Assembly (NCBI RefSeq): GCF_026965535.1
Contig: NZ_CP114039.1
Coordinates: 2,914,001 to 2,978,000 of the forward strand
DNA: 64,000 nt
Source: Corallococcus sp. NCRR
GTDB lineage: Bacteria; Myxococcota; Myxococcia; Myxococcales; Myxococcaceae
Reading direction: 5' to 3'
Below are positions 8,796 through 17,011 of the stretch, piece by piece. The position numbers and the translations under genes were made by a program. The notes below the pieces were generated by a model. It was not told the DNA's origin. It saw only the letters and a list, made by a program, of their open reading frames with translations, and ran no database searches. The first letter of the stretch is position 1; each line of letters begins with the position of its first letter.

Positions 8796-9335
8796 TCAGT
8801 CCTCCTTCAGGGCGTACTGCTGGACCATGCGTTCGGCCGCGTCCGGGCCCTCCCAGCCGAGGATGCGCGCGTCCTTGTCCGCGAAGTGCACCACCGCGAG
8901 GAAGAAGTGCTCCAGCTCCTCGCGCTCGCGCCTGGACAGGTCCTGGTAGGAATTGAGGTGGTCCGAGCGGGTGGCGTTCACCGGGACCAGCAGCAGGCGG
9001 TCATTGCGCTCGCGCTCGCCGTTGGTCGCGCCCCGCGGCTTCTGGTCCACCTGGAGCACGCCCAGCGCCCGGCAGGGCAGCACCACGCCGGGCCAGGTGG
9101 GCACGTCCCAGTACACCAGCGCGTCCAGCGGGTCCCCGTCCGGGCCCTTCGTGCTGGGGATGAAGCCCCAGTCGAACGGGTAGCGGAAGCCGCGCGTCAG
9201 CGGCCGGGACAGCGTGAAGGCCTGGAGCTTCGGGTCGTATTTCAACTTCACCGTCGAACCGCGGGGCGACTCGACGACGACATGCAACGCATCCTGTTCG
9301 CCGCGCAGGGGCAGGCGGGTGAAGTCGGTGGCCAT
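8796..9335 (-). CDS. ppa: Inorganic pyrophosphatase, soluble family I
   Basis: 179 residues, the normal length for bacterial family I enzymes. It hydrolyses pyrophosphate to phosphate in the cytoplasm. RGFRYPFDWGFIPST (about 48-62) and DGDPLDALV (66-74) are the hallmark motifs; the Asp residues of DGDPLD bind the catalytic metals. An ARILGWEG-containing C-terminus and a family-typical KLKYDP near 30 are also present. The ATG at 9335 gives the family N-terminus. It is upstream of and 6 bases from the CHAD gene, probably co-transcribed. Confidence 0.93.
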   Translation of the reverse strand: MATDFTRLPLRGEQDALHVVVESPRGSTVKLKYDPKLQAFTLSRPLTRGFRYPFDWGFIPSTKGPDGDPLDALVYWDVPTWPGVVLPCRALGVLQVDQKPRGATNGERERNDRLLLVPVNATRSDHLNSYQDLSRREREELEHFFLAVVHFADKDARILGWEGPDAAERMVQQYALKED

Positions 9336-9411
9336 GGACCCTCAGGCTGGGGTCGCCCCTCCGCCTCCGGCAAGTGCCCCCGTGCCAGGAGTTTCACTCG
9401 CCAACCCTGGC

Positions 9412-9912
9412 TCAGTGCAGGGGCCGGCCCAGGGGCAGCTCCGGCTGACGGCGCGCCACCAGCTTGCGCGTGGCGCGGGCCGCGGCCAGCCCTCCCAGGG
9501 TGTACCAAGCCACCGTGAGCAGCGACGTGGACGGACGGGCCTGGGATGGCTTCCGGCCCAGGCCCAGCTTGGGCGGCAGCACCACCGCGCCCAGGCCGGC
9601 GAGCAGGCCCAGCGTGGCGCCGCGCAGGTAGGGCCGCCTGGGACGTCCCAGGGCCACGAGCGAGAAGAACAGCCCGTTGGACAGCAGGTCCCCCACCAGT
9701 GTCTGGCGATGCAGCTGGCGCCCCTTCGCGGGCTCGCCGCCGAAGAAGCGGACGCCCTTCTCCAGGGAGCGCATGCCCAGCACGTCCATGCGCGGCGGGT
9801 GCTTCAACACGCGCCGGGCGCTCTCGTGGACCAGCGTGAGCGCGGCGGCGCCCACGAGGCCGGGACCCAGGGCACGGAACACGATGCGGGGCGGGGCGGC
9901 AGGTTCGATCAT
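9412..9912 (-). CDS. Predicted membrane protein of unknown function
   Basis: 166 residues from ATG 9912; an in-frame GTG at 9939 would add nine residues but seems less likely. Hydrophobic segments at about 10-28 (ALGPGLVGAAALTL), 80-92 and 100-118 (GATLGLLAGLGAVVL), and a weaker one near 135-150 suggest three or four membrane passes separated by basic loops. The C-terminus is Arg/Lys-rich and cytoplasmic by the positive-inside rule. It lies between the SelO and pyrophosphatase genes on the same strand. No family recognised. Confidence 0.65.
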   Translation of the reverse strand: MIEPAAPPRIVFRALGPGLVGAAALTLVHESARRVLKHPPRMDVLGMRSLEKGVRFFGGEPAKGRQLHRQTLVGDLLSNGLFFSLVALGRPRRPYLRGATLGLLAGLGAVVLPPKLGLGRKPSQARPSTSLLTVAWYTLGGLAAARATRKLVARRQPELPLGRPLH

Positions 9913-10005
9913 GCCTTCCAAGCTAGGCACCGCGCGCACGGGATTCCCGTCCGCGTGCGCCTGCCCGCCCGCCCCCCTGTCCGGCGTCCCGTTCGTGCCC
10001 GCGCG

Positions 10006-11472
10006 TCAGGAGCTGCAGCTCACCACCAGGTGCCGGCCCCAGGTGGGCGGCGAGGCCGCGTAGGCCTCCTGTCCGGGGTGTTCGTCGAAGGGCGCGGACA
10101 CCAGCGCGAGCACGCGGTCCACCTCCGCGAAGTCCCCCTCCTGTGCCCGGGCGATGGCCTGCTGCGCCACCCAGTTGCGCAGGACGTACTTCGGGTTGAC
10201 GCGGTCCATGCGCGCGTGGCGTTCGGCGTCCACGCTCCCCTCCGACTCCAGCCGCGCCCGGTAGCGCCCGGCCCACCCGTCGAAGCCCTCCGGCGGCAGG
10301 AAGTGGTCGCGGAGCGCGTCGTTGCGGGCACCGGGGCTTGCGTCGAACCGGTTCAGCGCGCGGAAGAAGCGCGTGTAGTCCACGTGCGAGCCGGCCATCA
10401 GCGCGAACAGGTCCTCCAGGAGCGAGCGGTCCTCGTCGCGCGCCTCCACCAGGCCCAGCTTCTCGCGCATGCGCGTGAGGAAGTGCCGCGTGAACGTGGG
10501 CTGGAAGAGGGTCAGCGTGGCGCGCGCCTCGTCCTCGGTGATGAGCGTGAGCAGCGCCTCGCCCAGGCAGGCCAGGTTCCACAGCGCCACGCGCGGCTGC
10601 TGGTCGAACGCGTAGCGGCCCTGGTGGTCGGAGTGGTTGCAGACGAAGCCGGGGTCGAAGTCGTCCAGGAACCCATAGGGCCCGTAGTCCAGCGTGAGCC
10701 CCAGGATGGACATGTTGTCGGTGTTCATCACGCCGTGCGCGAAGCCCACCGCCTGCCAGCGCGCCACGAGCTCCGCGGTGCGCTCCACCACCTCCGCGAA
10801 GAAGCGCGCGTGGCGGCCCTCCTGGCCCGCGAGGTGCGGGAAGTGCGCGGCGATGACGTGGTCCGCGAGCGTGGCCACGTGGCCGGGCTGCTCGGTGTGG
10901 TGGAAGAACTCGAAGGTGCCGAAGCGCACGTGCGTCGGGGCCAGGCGCACCAGCATGGCGCCGGTCTCCACGTCCTCGCGGTACACCGGCGCGCGGCTGC
11001 CCAGGATGCACAGGGCCCGCGTGGTGGGGATGCCCAGCGCGTGCAGGGCCTCGGAAGCCAGGTACTCGCGCACGGTGGAGCGCAGCACCGCCCTGCCGTC
11101 ACCGCCGCGCGAGAAGGGCGTGGGCCCGCCGCCCTTCAGGTGCAGGTCCCACCTGCCGCCATCCGGGCCGCGCGCCTCGCCCAGGAGCAGCGCGCGGCCG
11201 TCTCCCAGGCGCGGCACGTACACGCCGAACTGGTGCCCCGCGTACACCATGGCCAGGGGCTCCATGCCGGGCAGCGGCGTGGCCCCGCCGAACACGCGCG
11301 CGAACTCCGGGCGCGCGGCCTCCTCCGCGTCCAATCCCAGGAGCCGCAGGGCCGCCGGGTTCACGCTCACCACGTGCGCGTCCGGGAAGGGCGCGGGGGC
11401 CACCCGGGCGGCGAACCCGGGGGGCAGACGGGCGTAGGTGTTGTCGAAGACGAGCTGTTCGAGCGAGGCCAT
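10006..11472 (-). CDS. selO: Protein adenylyltransferase SelO (YdiU family)
   Basis: 488 residues from ATG 11472; an in-frame TTG at 11484 is less likely. SelO has a pseudokinase fold that binds ATP in a flipped orientation and transfers AMP to Ser, Thr or Tyr. Conserved stretches include YAGHQFGVYVPRLGDGRA, KGGGPTPFSRGGDGRAVLRS and HGVMNTDNMS at 246-255. Asp252, Asn253 and Asp262 correspond to the metal-binding and catalytic positions described for bacterial SelO. The C-terminus is SCSS: the Cys sits where eukaryotic SelO carries selenocysteine. It is leftward, 18 bases downstream of a GST gene. In E. coli SelO acts on redox proteins such as glutaredoxin, which fits this neighbour. Confidence 0.93.
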   Translation of the reverse strand: MASLEQLVFDNTYARLPPGFAARVAPAPFPDAHVVSVNPAALRLLGLDAEEAARPEFARVFGGATPLPGMEPLAMVYAGHQFGVYVPRLGDGRALLLGEARGPDGGRWDLHLKGGGPTPFSRGGDGRAVLRSTVREYLASEALHALGIPTTRALCILGSRAPVYREDVETGAMLVRLAPTHVRFGTFEFFHHTEQPGHVATLADHVIAAHFPHLAGQEGRHARFFAEVVERTAELVARWQAVGFAHGVMNTDNMSILGLTLDYGPYGFLDDFDPGFVCNHSDHQGRYAFDQQPRVALWNLACLGEALLTLITEDEARATLTLFQPTFTRHFLTRMREKLGLVEARDEDRSLLEDLFALMAGSHVDYTRFFRALNRFDASPGARNDALRDHFLPPEGFDGWAGRYRARLESEGSVDAERHARMDRVNPKYVLRNWVAQQAIARAQEGDFAEVDRVLALVSAPFDEHPGQEAYAASPPTWGRHLVVSCSS

Positions 11473-11490
11473 GGATGGAAACAACAGACG

Positions 11491-12105
11491 TCAGGGAATC
11501 TGCATGCCCCGCTGGACCGCCGGACGGCTGCCCACGCGGTGCAGGTACTGGATGATGTTGGGCAGGTTCACGAAGAGCTCCGGGAAGAACTCCCGCGCGC
11601 CCTTCAGCCACGGGTACGTGGCGATGTCCGCGATGGAGTATGTGGTGGCCAGGTAGTCCCGCGACGACACCTGCTGCTCCACCACGCCCAGGATGCGCTT
11701 CGCCTCCGTCTGGAAACGGTCGATGGCGTAGGGGACCTTCGTGTTGGCGAAGCGCCCGAAGTGGTTGAGCTGCCCGAGCATGGGGCCCAGGCCGCTCATC
11801 TGGAACATCAGCCACTGCGTCACCTCCGCCTTGCCGCGCGGATCCGTGGGCATCAGCCGGCCCGTCTTCTCCGCCAGGTACAGCAGGATGGCGCCGGACT
11901 CGAAGAGGGTCAGCGGGCCCCCCTGCGCGTCGTGGTCCACGATGGCCGGAATCTTGTTGTTGGGGTTGATGGCCAGGTACTCGGGCTTGAACTGCTCGCC
12001 CTTCATGATGTCCACCGAGTGCGTCTTGTAGGGGAGGCCCAGCTCCTCCAGGGCGATGGACACCTTGCGGCCGTTGGGGGTCTTGAACGTGTACAGGTCG
12101 ATCAT
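11491..12105 (-). CDS. yfcG: Glutathione S-transferase family disulfide-bond oxidoreductase (YfcG-like)
   Basis: 204 residues from ATG 12105, whose ATGA overlaps the stop of the upstream SDR gene (12102), so the two are translationally coupled. The N-terminal thioredoxin fold (1-85) starts IDLYTFKTPNGRKVSIALEE and contains NNKIPAIVDHD and LFESGAILLYLAEKTG, the glutathione-binding signatures of E. coli YfcG and YghU. The helical C-terminal domain has YSIADIATYPWL. YfcG-type enzymes reduce disulfides with two bound glutathiones. No catalytic Tyr is expected in this class; the N-terminal Thr/Asn (TPNG) fills that place. Confidence 0.87.
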   Translation of the reverse strand: MIDLYTFKTPNGRKVSIALEELGLPYKTHSVDIMKGEQFKPEYLAINPNNKIPAIVDHDAQGGPLTLFESGAILLYLAEKTGRLMPTDPRGKAEVTQWLMFQMSGLGPMLGQLNHFGRFANTKVPYAIDRFQTEAKRILGVVEQQVSSRDYLATTYSIADIATYPWLKGAREFFPELFVNLPNIIQYLHRVGSRPAVQRGMQIP

Positions 12106-12977
12106 GCCGTCACTCCCGTGAGCTCCTCGCTCACCTGCCAGAGCCGCTCCGCGAGCGCGTCGTTCCGGGCGGCGGACGACGGCTTCGCCTTGCGGCATTT
12201 GATGAAGTACTCGCCGCTGACGCCCGCCACCTCCGGCGACGACGCCAGGTAGATGGACGTCCGCGCGCCCTTCTCCGGGGAGAGCATGAAGGGCCCGGCC
12301 AGCTTGACGAGGTGCTTGAAGATGCCCTGGCTGTTGTGCCCGAAGCCGGTGGCCACCACGCCGGGGTGCAGCGCGTTCGCCGTGACCTGGGTGCCGGCCA
12401 GCCGCTTCGTCAGCCCGCGGGAGAAGAGGATGTTGCTGAGCTTGGCGTTGCCGTAGACGCGGATGCCGTCGTAGCGGCGCCGCTCCGTCTGCGGGTCGTC
12501 CAGGAAGTCCGGATACGCCAGCCGGTGCCCTTCCGAGGACACGTTGATGATGCGCGCCGGTCCGCTCGCCACCAGCAGGTCGCGCAGCAGGTGGGTGAGG
12601 AGGAAGTGGGACAGGTGGTTCGTGGCGAACGTGGCCTCGTAGCCGTCCACCGTCACCTGGCGCCGGTCGATGATGAGCCCCGCGTTGTTGAGGAGCACGT
12701 CCAGCCGCGAGTGCCGGGCGCGGAACGCCTTCGCCAGGTCGCGCACGGACTGGAGCGAGGACAGGTCCGCGAGCAGCGACTCCACCTGGGCTCCGGGGGC
12801 GGCCTCGCGCACCGCGGCGACCGTGGCCGCCGTGCGGGCCTCATCCCTGCCGGAGAGAACCAGCGTGGCCCCCCGCCGCGCCAGCGCCTTCGCGGTCTCC
12901 TGCCCAATGCCACCGGTGGCCCCGGTGATGAGGCACACCTTGCCGTCGAGACGGTCTTCGGGAAGCCCTGCCGCCAT
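12102..12977 (-). CDS. Short-chain dehydrogenase/reductase, retinol-dehydrogenase-like
   Basis: 291 residues. TGATGGIG at 18-25 is the dinucleotide-binding loop, NNAG near 97 is the structural motif, and YGNAK near 175 supplies the catalytic Tyr and Lys, with the Ser in INVSSEG. SGRDE following beta-2 has an Arg that favours NADP. Overall layout matches the animal retinol dehydrogenase/WW-domain oxidoreductase branch of SDRs that act on hydrophobic alcohols or ketones. The substrate is unknown. It is the first gene of a pair with the downstream GST gene (4-base overlap). Confidence 0.88.
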   Translation of the reverse strand: MAAGLPEDRLDGKVCLITGATGGIGQETAKALARRGATLVLSGRDEARTAATVAAVREAAPGAQVESLLADLSSLQSVRDLAKAFRARHSRLDVLLNNAGLIIDRRQVTVDGYEATFATNHLSHFLLTHLLRDLLVASGPARIINVSSEGHRLAYPDFLDDPQTERRRYDGIRVYGNAKLSNILFSRGLTKRLAGTQVTANALHPGVVATGFGHNSQGIFKHLVKLAGPFMLSPEKGARTSIYLASSPEVAGVSGEYFIKCRKAKPSSAARNDALAERLWQVSEELTGVTA

Positions 12978-13068
12978 GGGACGCGTCCTCCTGGAATCCG
13001 GGGACGCGTTCTATACGCTCCCCGCCCTCCCCGCGCAGGAGAACCCGCCAGGGAGGTGGGGCCGGATG

Positions 13069-13632
13069 TCAGGTGGTGGCCTGGCTGATGTCCTCGGCCT
13101 GACGGCCCCGGCGGCCGCCGCCCTTGGGGGGCATGGAGACCCCCGCGCGCGCGTCGCCGTTGAGGTGGCTCTCCAGGAACCAGAGGTCCTCCTCGGTCTC
13201 GCCCAGGGTCTGGGTGAGGAGGTCCGCGGTGACGGGGTCGTTCACGTCATCCGACTTGGTGATGCCGTCGCGGACGCTGGCGGCGTAGCGGCCCACGCGC
13301 TCCACCAGCGCGCGGATGTGGGCCTCGCCGTCCACGGCCTGCAGGTCGTATTCGGGCAGTTGGCTGTTGTTGGTGGCCAGGCGGATGGTGCCCTGGGCGT
13401 AGCCGCCCAGCGCGCCCGCACGCTCGGCGTACGAGTCCGCGTGCTTGCGCGCGTGCTTGGCCACTTCGTCGAAGAGCAGGTGGCGGCTGTAGAAGTGCGT
13501 GCCCCGGATGTTCCAGTGGGCCTGCTTCACCTGCCAGTGCAGGTCGATGGCGTTGGCGAGCAGCGTGTTGAGCATGTCGATGAGCTCTTCGCGCGCGTCC
13601 TGGGGAAGGTTCACGTGGCTGGTCGTGTACAT
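13069..13632 (-). CDS. dps: Dps-family DNA-binding ferritin
   Basis: 187 residues from ATG 13632. Dps forms a hollow dodecamer that oxidises ferrous iron with peroxide and shields DNA. The inter-subunit ferroxidase ligands are all present with exact family spacing: His39, His51, Asp55, Asp66, Glu70. QAHWNIRG and HLLFDEVAKHARKHADSYAER carry them. The C-terminal tail (about 165-187) is Gly/Lys/Arg-rich (PPKGGGRRGRQ), a likely DNA-binding extension. It stands alone on the leftward strand, with about 160 bases upstream that probably hold its promoter. Confidence 0.93.
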   Translation of the reverse strand: MYTTSHVNLPQDAREELIDMLNTLLANAIDLHWQVKQAHWNIRGTHFYSRHLLFDEVAKHARKHADSYAERAGALGGYAQGTIRLATNNSQLPEYDLQAVDGEAHIRALVERVGRYAASVRDGITKSDDVNDPVTADLLTQTLGETEEDLWFLESHLNGDARAGVSMPPKGGGRRGRQAEDISQATT

Positions 13633-13796
13633 GGTCCTGATCCCTCGCTGGGTGGTTTGCGCGCGGCAGGCCGTCGGCATGACGTCTCGGCGCTTCCCAC
13701 AGGGTGGGGATGGGACGGGCCCCTGGCCATGGTGCGGCATGCGTCGCTTGGCCGCCCGGCTGGCCCGGAGGGCGGGCGGCCGGGCGTCCTTGATGA

Positions 13797-15167
13797 TCAG
13801 CCCGCGCCGGGGGCGGTCAGTCGGGCGGCGACCTCCGTGGCGGCACGCTCGCCGGACTCCACCGCGCCGTCCAGGTAGCCACGGCCCTCGATGGCCGTCT
13901 CGGTGCCCGCCCAGTGCACGCGGCCGAACGGGGCCCGCAGCGCGTCGCCCATGGCGGTGAGGGTGCCGGGGCGGGGCAGGCCCACGTAGCAGCCGGCGCT
14001 GAACGCCTCCTGCTTCCAGTCCAGCGCGGCGATGGCCAAGGGTGACAGGGCCTGGGGGCCGAAGAAGCGCGCGAAGTCCGCGAGCGCCGCACGGTGGAGG
14101 TCTTCCGCGGGGCGGCCGGTCCACGCGCGGGCCGTGTCGCCCAGGAAGAAGCCCACGAGCGCGGGGTGGTGGCCCTGGGGGCCGCAGTCATCGAAGCACA
14201 GGCGCACCGGGCCCACGTCGCTGACGGCCTCGCCGGACAGGCCCGCTTCGCGCCAGAAGGGCGTGGCGTAGGTGGCCACGACCTTGATGACGCTGCCCAT
14301 GGGGATGTCCGCGTGCGCGCGGCGGCGGCCCGGCGGCAGGTCCGCGCCAAAGTCGATGCGCGCCGCGAGCGCGGGCGGCGTGGCCACCACCGCGTATCTC
14401 GCGCGGAAGGTCCGGCCGTCCTCCGTGGTGGCGGTGACGCCGCGAGCGTCCTGGAGCACGGCCTTCACGGGCGCGGAGAGGACGACGCGGTCCTCGGGCA
14501 ACGCCTCCGCCAGCCTCTGTGAAAGCGATTGCGCTCCGCCCACGAAGCGCTCCGCCTGCGCGCCGCCCTCGATTTCGGTGAGCGGCATGAGGCCGCCGTT
14601 GGAGTGCACGTAGGAGAGGAAGCTCAGGAAGGACAGCTCGGAGGGCTCCGCCGCGAACACCGCGCGGGTGGCGATGTCCAGCGCGGCGCGGGCGCCCCAG
14701 GTGGGCACGTGGCGCTGCTTCCACTCCTCCACGGTGAGGGCGTCCCACTCGGCGGCCTTCGGCGCGGCGGCGGGCTGTTCGCGAGGGACGCGCTTCGCCA
14801 GCCCATCCAGCTTCCAGACGATGCGCTGCAAATCCAGCAGCGACAGGAGGGGCAGGGACGGGACCTTGCCCTGGTACGTGCGGCGCTCGCCGCGCACCTC
14901 CAGCACCTTGGTGCCCTGGTGGTGCTGGGGGAAGCGCTGGAGGCCCAGGCCATCCGCGAGCTTGAGCACGTGGCGCTGCCGGGGGCCCACCCACTGGCCG
15001 CCCAGGTCCACGAGCCCGCCGCCCAGCTCGCGGGTGAGGGTGCGGCCCCCCACGCGGTCGCGCGCCTCCAGCACGGCGACGGTGGCGCCGGTGCGAGCGA
15101 TGTCCCGGGCCGCGGTGAGTCCCGCGACGCCCGCGCCGATGACGACCACGTCCGCGCTTTCACCCAT
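13797..15167 (-). CDS. FAD-dependent flavin monoamine oxidase family protein
   Basis: 456 residues. VVVIGAGVAGLTAARD at about 7-22 is the Rossmann FAD-binding motif, followed by EARDRVGGRTLT, the typical second FAD motif of amine oxidases. GGLVDLGGQWVGPRQRHVL also matches the monoamine oxidase family, and the C-terminal GRVHWAGTETAIEGRGYLDGAVESGE binds the flavin. It probably oxidises an amine to an imine or aldehyde with release of hydrogen peroxide. The substrate is not evident. No signal peptide is seen. It is divergent from the DUF4442 gene at 15247. Confidence 0.88.
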   Translation of the reverse strand: MGESADVVVIGAGVAGLTAARDIARTGATVAVLEARDRVGGRTLTRELGGGLVDLGGQWVGPRQRHVLKLADGLGLQRFPQHHQGTKVLEVRGERRTYQGKVPSLPLLSLLDLQRIVWKLDGLAKRVPREQPAAAPKAAEWDALTVEEWKQRHVPTWGARAALDIATRAVFAAEPSELSFLSFLSYVHSNGGLMPLTEIEGGAQAERFVGGAQSLSQRLAEALPEDRVVLSAPVKAVLQDARGVTATTEDGRTFRARYAVVATPPALAARIDFGADLPPGRRRAHADIPMGSVIKVVATYATPFWREAGLSGEAVSDVGPVRLCFDDCGPQGHHPALVGFFLGDTARAWTGRPAEDLHRAALADFARFFGPQALSPLAIAALDWKQEAFSAGCYVGLPRPGTLTAMGDALRAPFGRVHWAGTETAIEGRGYLDGAVESGERAATEVAARLTAPGAG

Positions 15168-15246
15168 GGTGTGGCGGACTCTACGCCGGAGGCGGCGGGT
15201 GGCTAGGATGCGCGCGGGACGTCAGCAGGGAAGGGTGGAGGACCGG

Positions 15247-15738
15247 ATGTTCGCGTTGGAGATGGTGGAGAAGGTGCGGCAGGTGTCGCCGGGCGCGGCG
15301 AACGCGCTGACGACGTTGGCGGTGAAGAACATCGTCCCGCTGGCGAAGGCCATGGGCTACCGCGTGGACGAGGTGACGGACGCGCGCGTGAAGGCCACGG
15401 TGCCGCTGGACCGCAAGACGAAGAACCACGTGGGCAGCGTGTACCTGGGCGCCCAGGTGACGGTGATGGAGCTGACGATGGGCGTGATGCTCTTCCGCCG
15501 CTTCCCGCCCAGCCAGTACAAGATGCTGGTCAACCGCATGGAGGTCGCCTTCCACGCGAAGGCGAAGACGGCGGTGAGCGCGGTGTGCGAGCCTGGAGAG
15601 GAGCTGCTCCAGAAGCTCGCGTCGGAGCTGCGCGCGACGGGCGACAAGGCGGAGGCGTGGATCCCCGTGCGCCTGCTGGGCACGGACGGCCAGTGCGTCG
15701 CCGAGTCGCGCTTCCTGGCCGTCTTCAAGCGCGGGTAG
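15247..15738 (+). CDS. DUF4442 hotdog-fold protein
   Basis: 163 residues from ATG 15247. The sequence is a single hotdog-type domain: a helix (ALEMVEKV), a strand-rich first half with KNHVGSVYLGAQVTVMELTMG where thioesterases of the PaaI/FcoT type carry the active-site region, then alternating strands to KR at the end. DUF4442 proteins are thought to act on acyl-CoA-like thioesters, but the activity of this member is unproven. Its stop is directly adjacent to the stop of the convergent lipase gene (15739), leaving no room for a terminator between them. Confidence 0.8.
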   Translation: MFALEMVEKVRQVSPGAANALTTLAVKNIVPLAKAMGYRVDEVTDARVKATVPLDRKTKNHVGSVYLGAQVTVMELTMGVMLFRRFPPSQYKMLVNRMEVAFHAKAKTAVSAVCEPGEELLQKLASELRATGDKAEAWIPVRLLGTDGQCVAESRFLAVFKRG

Positions 15739-16881
15739 CTACTTCGCCGGTTCCTCTTCCATCAGGAAGTCGCCAATGGTCTTCCACATCGCCTCGAACT
15801 GGGGGCGGCGGAAGCCGGAGCCGGAGATGAGCCAGTCCACGTGCGGGGGCTGGTGCGCCGGCTGGTCGAAGTGGCCAATGGCATCCAGGTGGTCCGCGCG
15901 CACCGCCGTCAGCACGCGGCCGTACACCTGCGAGCGCGTGGGCACGATGCCGTCGCACGCGGTGGGGCCGGGCATGGCGCCGTAGGCCTGCACCAGCGCC
16001 GCCGTCTGCGCGGGCGTGTGCAGGGGAAGCTGCGTGAGCGGCATCCGCTGCGTCTGGCCGTACACGAACGCGTAGATGGTGTGCGTGAGCTGCGCGTAAG
16101 GGTCCAGGCCCGCGGCCAGGCGCGTGCGCAGGGACGGCGGCCGGGCCTGCGTCACCACGGAGCCGTAGCGCACGCCGGGCCGGTCATGCGTGCCGCCGTT
16201 GAACAGGTCGATGCCCTCCGGCGTGAGCTGGGGGATGAGCGACGTGTCGCGGCCCACGTCCCACAGGAACTTCGTCACCGCGTCGCGCCGCTCGCTGGAG
16301 AAGTCCCCCAAGAGCTGGTCGAAGAGCTGATCCAGCAGCGTGGCCTTCCACCCCAGCTGATCATCCGCGCGCGACATCAGGTGGCCGAAGCGGAACACCA
16401 CGCTCAGGGGCAGCCGGCCGAACCTCAGCACGTACATGGTGAACAGCGACAGCAGCTTCAGGAGTTGCTGGCCGAAGAGGCCCAGGAAGAACGTGGCCAG
16501 CGGCGTGCCCGCGTGGGGCGCGGACAGCGTCACCACGGAGCGCACGCGGCGCGCGAAGGGCTCCAGCTCCAGCGCGTCCGACACCTGCGCGCCGGGGGAG
16601 ACGAACAGGCGGGCGTCCAGGCCGCCGGTGGAGTGGCCCACCAGGTGGATGGGGCCGTCGTCCCCGGAGGCCGTCTCGCTCACGGCCTTGAGCAGGTCCG
16701 CGGTGCGCTGGCGGATGGAGGCCGTGGGGTGCGAGACGATCGTCACCACCTCCGCGTCGACTCCCCGGCGGGCGAGGTCCTGCTTCAGGAACTCGTACGC
16801 GTGGCCGAAGTAGAGGAGCTCGCCCAGGTTGGTGAAGCCGAAGAATCCAGGGACGAGGTAGACGTGGTGCTTCACGGACAT
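15739..16881 (-). CDS. Alpha/beta-hydrolase lipase/esterase
   Basis: 380 residues from ATG 16881; the frame is open further upstream but that part has no coding character. VYLVPGFFGF near residue 7 is the oxyanion-side motif, and GHSTGG at 82-87 is the nucleophile elbow with Ser84. A His near the C-terminus in IGHFDQ and an Asp in CDGIVPTRSQVYG complete a plausible triad. The CDGIVP pattern is common in triacylglycerol lipases. A hydrophobic insertion (about 145-180, LATFFLGLFGQQLLKLL) may be a lid that opens on lipids. No signal peptide, so it is intracellular or exported by another route. Confidence 0.8.
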   Translation of the reverse strand: MSVKHHVYLVPGFFGFTNLGELLYFGHAYEFLKQDLARRGVDAEVVTIVSHPTASIRQRTADLLKAVSETASGDDGPIHLVGHSTGGLDARLFVSPGAQVSDALELEPFARRVRSVVTLSAPHAGTPLATFFLGLFGQQLLKLLSLFTMYVLRFGRLPLSVVFRFGHLMSRADDQLGWKATLLDQLFDQLLGDFSSERRDAVTKFLWDVGRDTSLIPQLTPEGIDLFNGGTHDRPGVRYGSVVTQARPPSLRTRLAAGLDPYAQLTHTIYAFVYGQTQRMPLTQLPLHTPAQTAALVQAYGAMPGPTACDGIVPTRSQVYGRVLTAVRADHLDAIGHFDQPAHQPPHVDWLISGSGFRRPQFEAMWKTIGDFLMEEEPAK

Positions 16882-17011
16882 GGGTCGCCCAGCATACCCC
16901 ACGCTCCCGGGATGGGCTTGGAATACCCGGCGGCCCACGGGGTTGACGCGCGCCCGGCCGCGTTGACAGAACCGGCCGTCCGTTTCCCCTACCCACGAAG
17001 GAAGACTCTGC

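Noticed and set aside
10006-10014. Possible selenocysteine in SelO
   Set aside because: The position is an ordinary Cys codon followed by SS and a stop; no in-frame TGA is read through.
9214-12252. A rightward open frame of more than 1000 codons
   Set aside because: It runs antisense through the pyrophosphatase, SelO, GST and SDR genes, has no domain or ribosome binding site, and is explained by codon bias at 70 percent GC.
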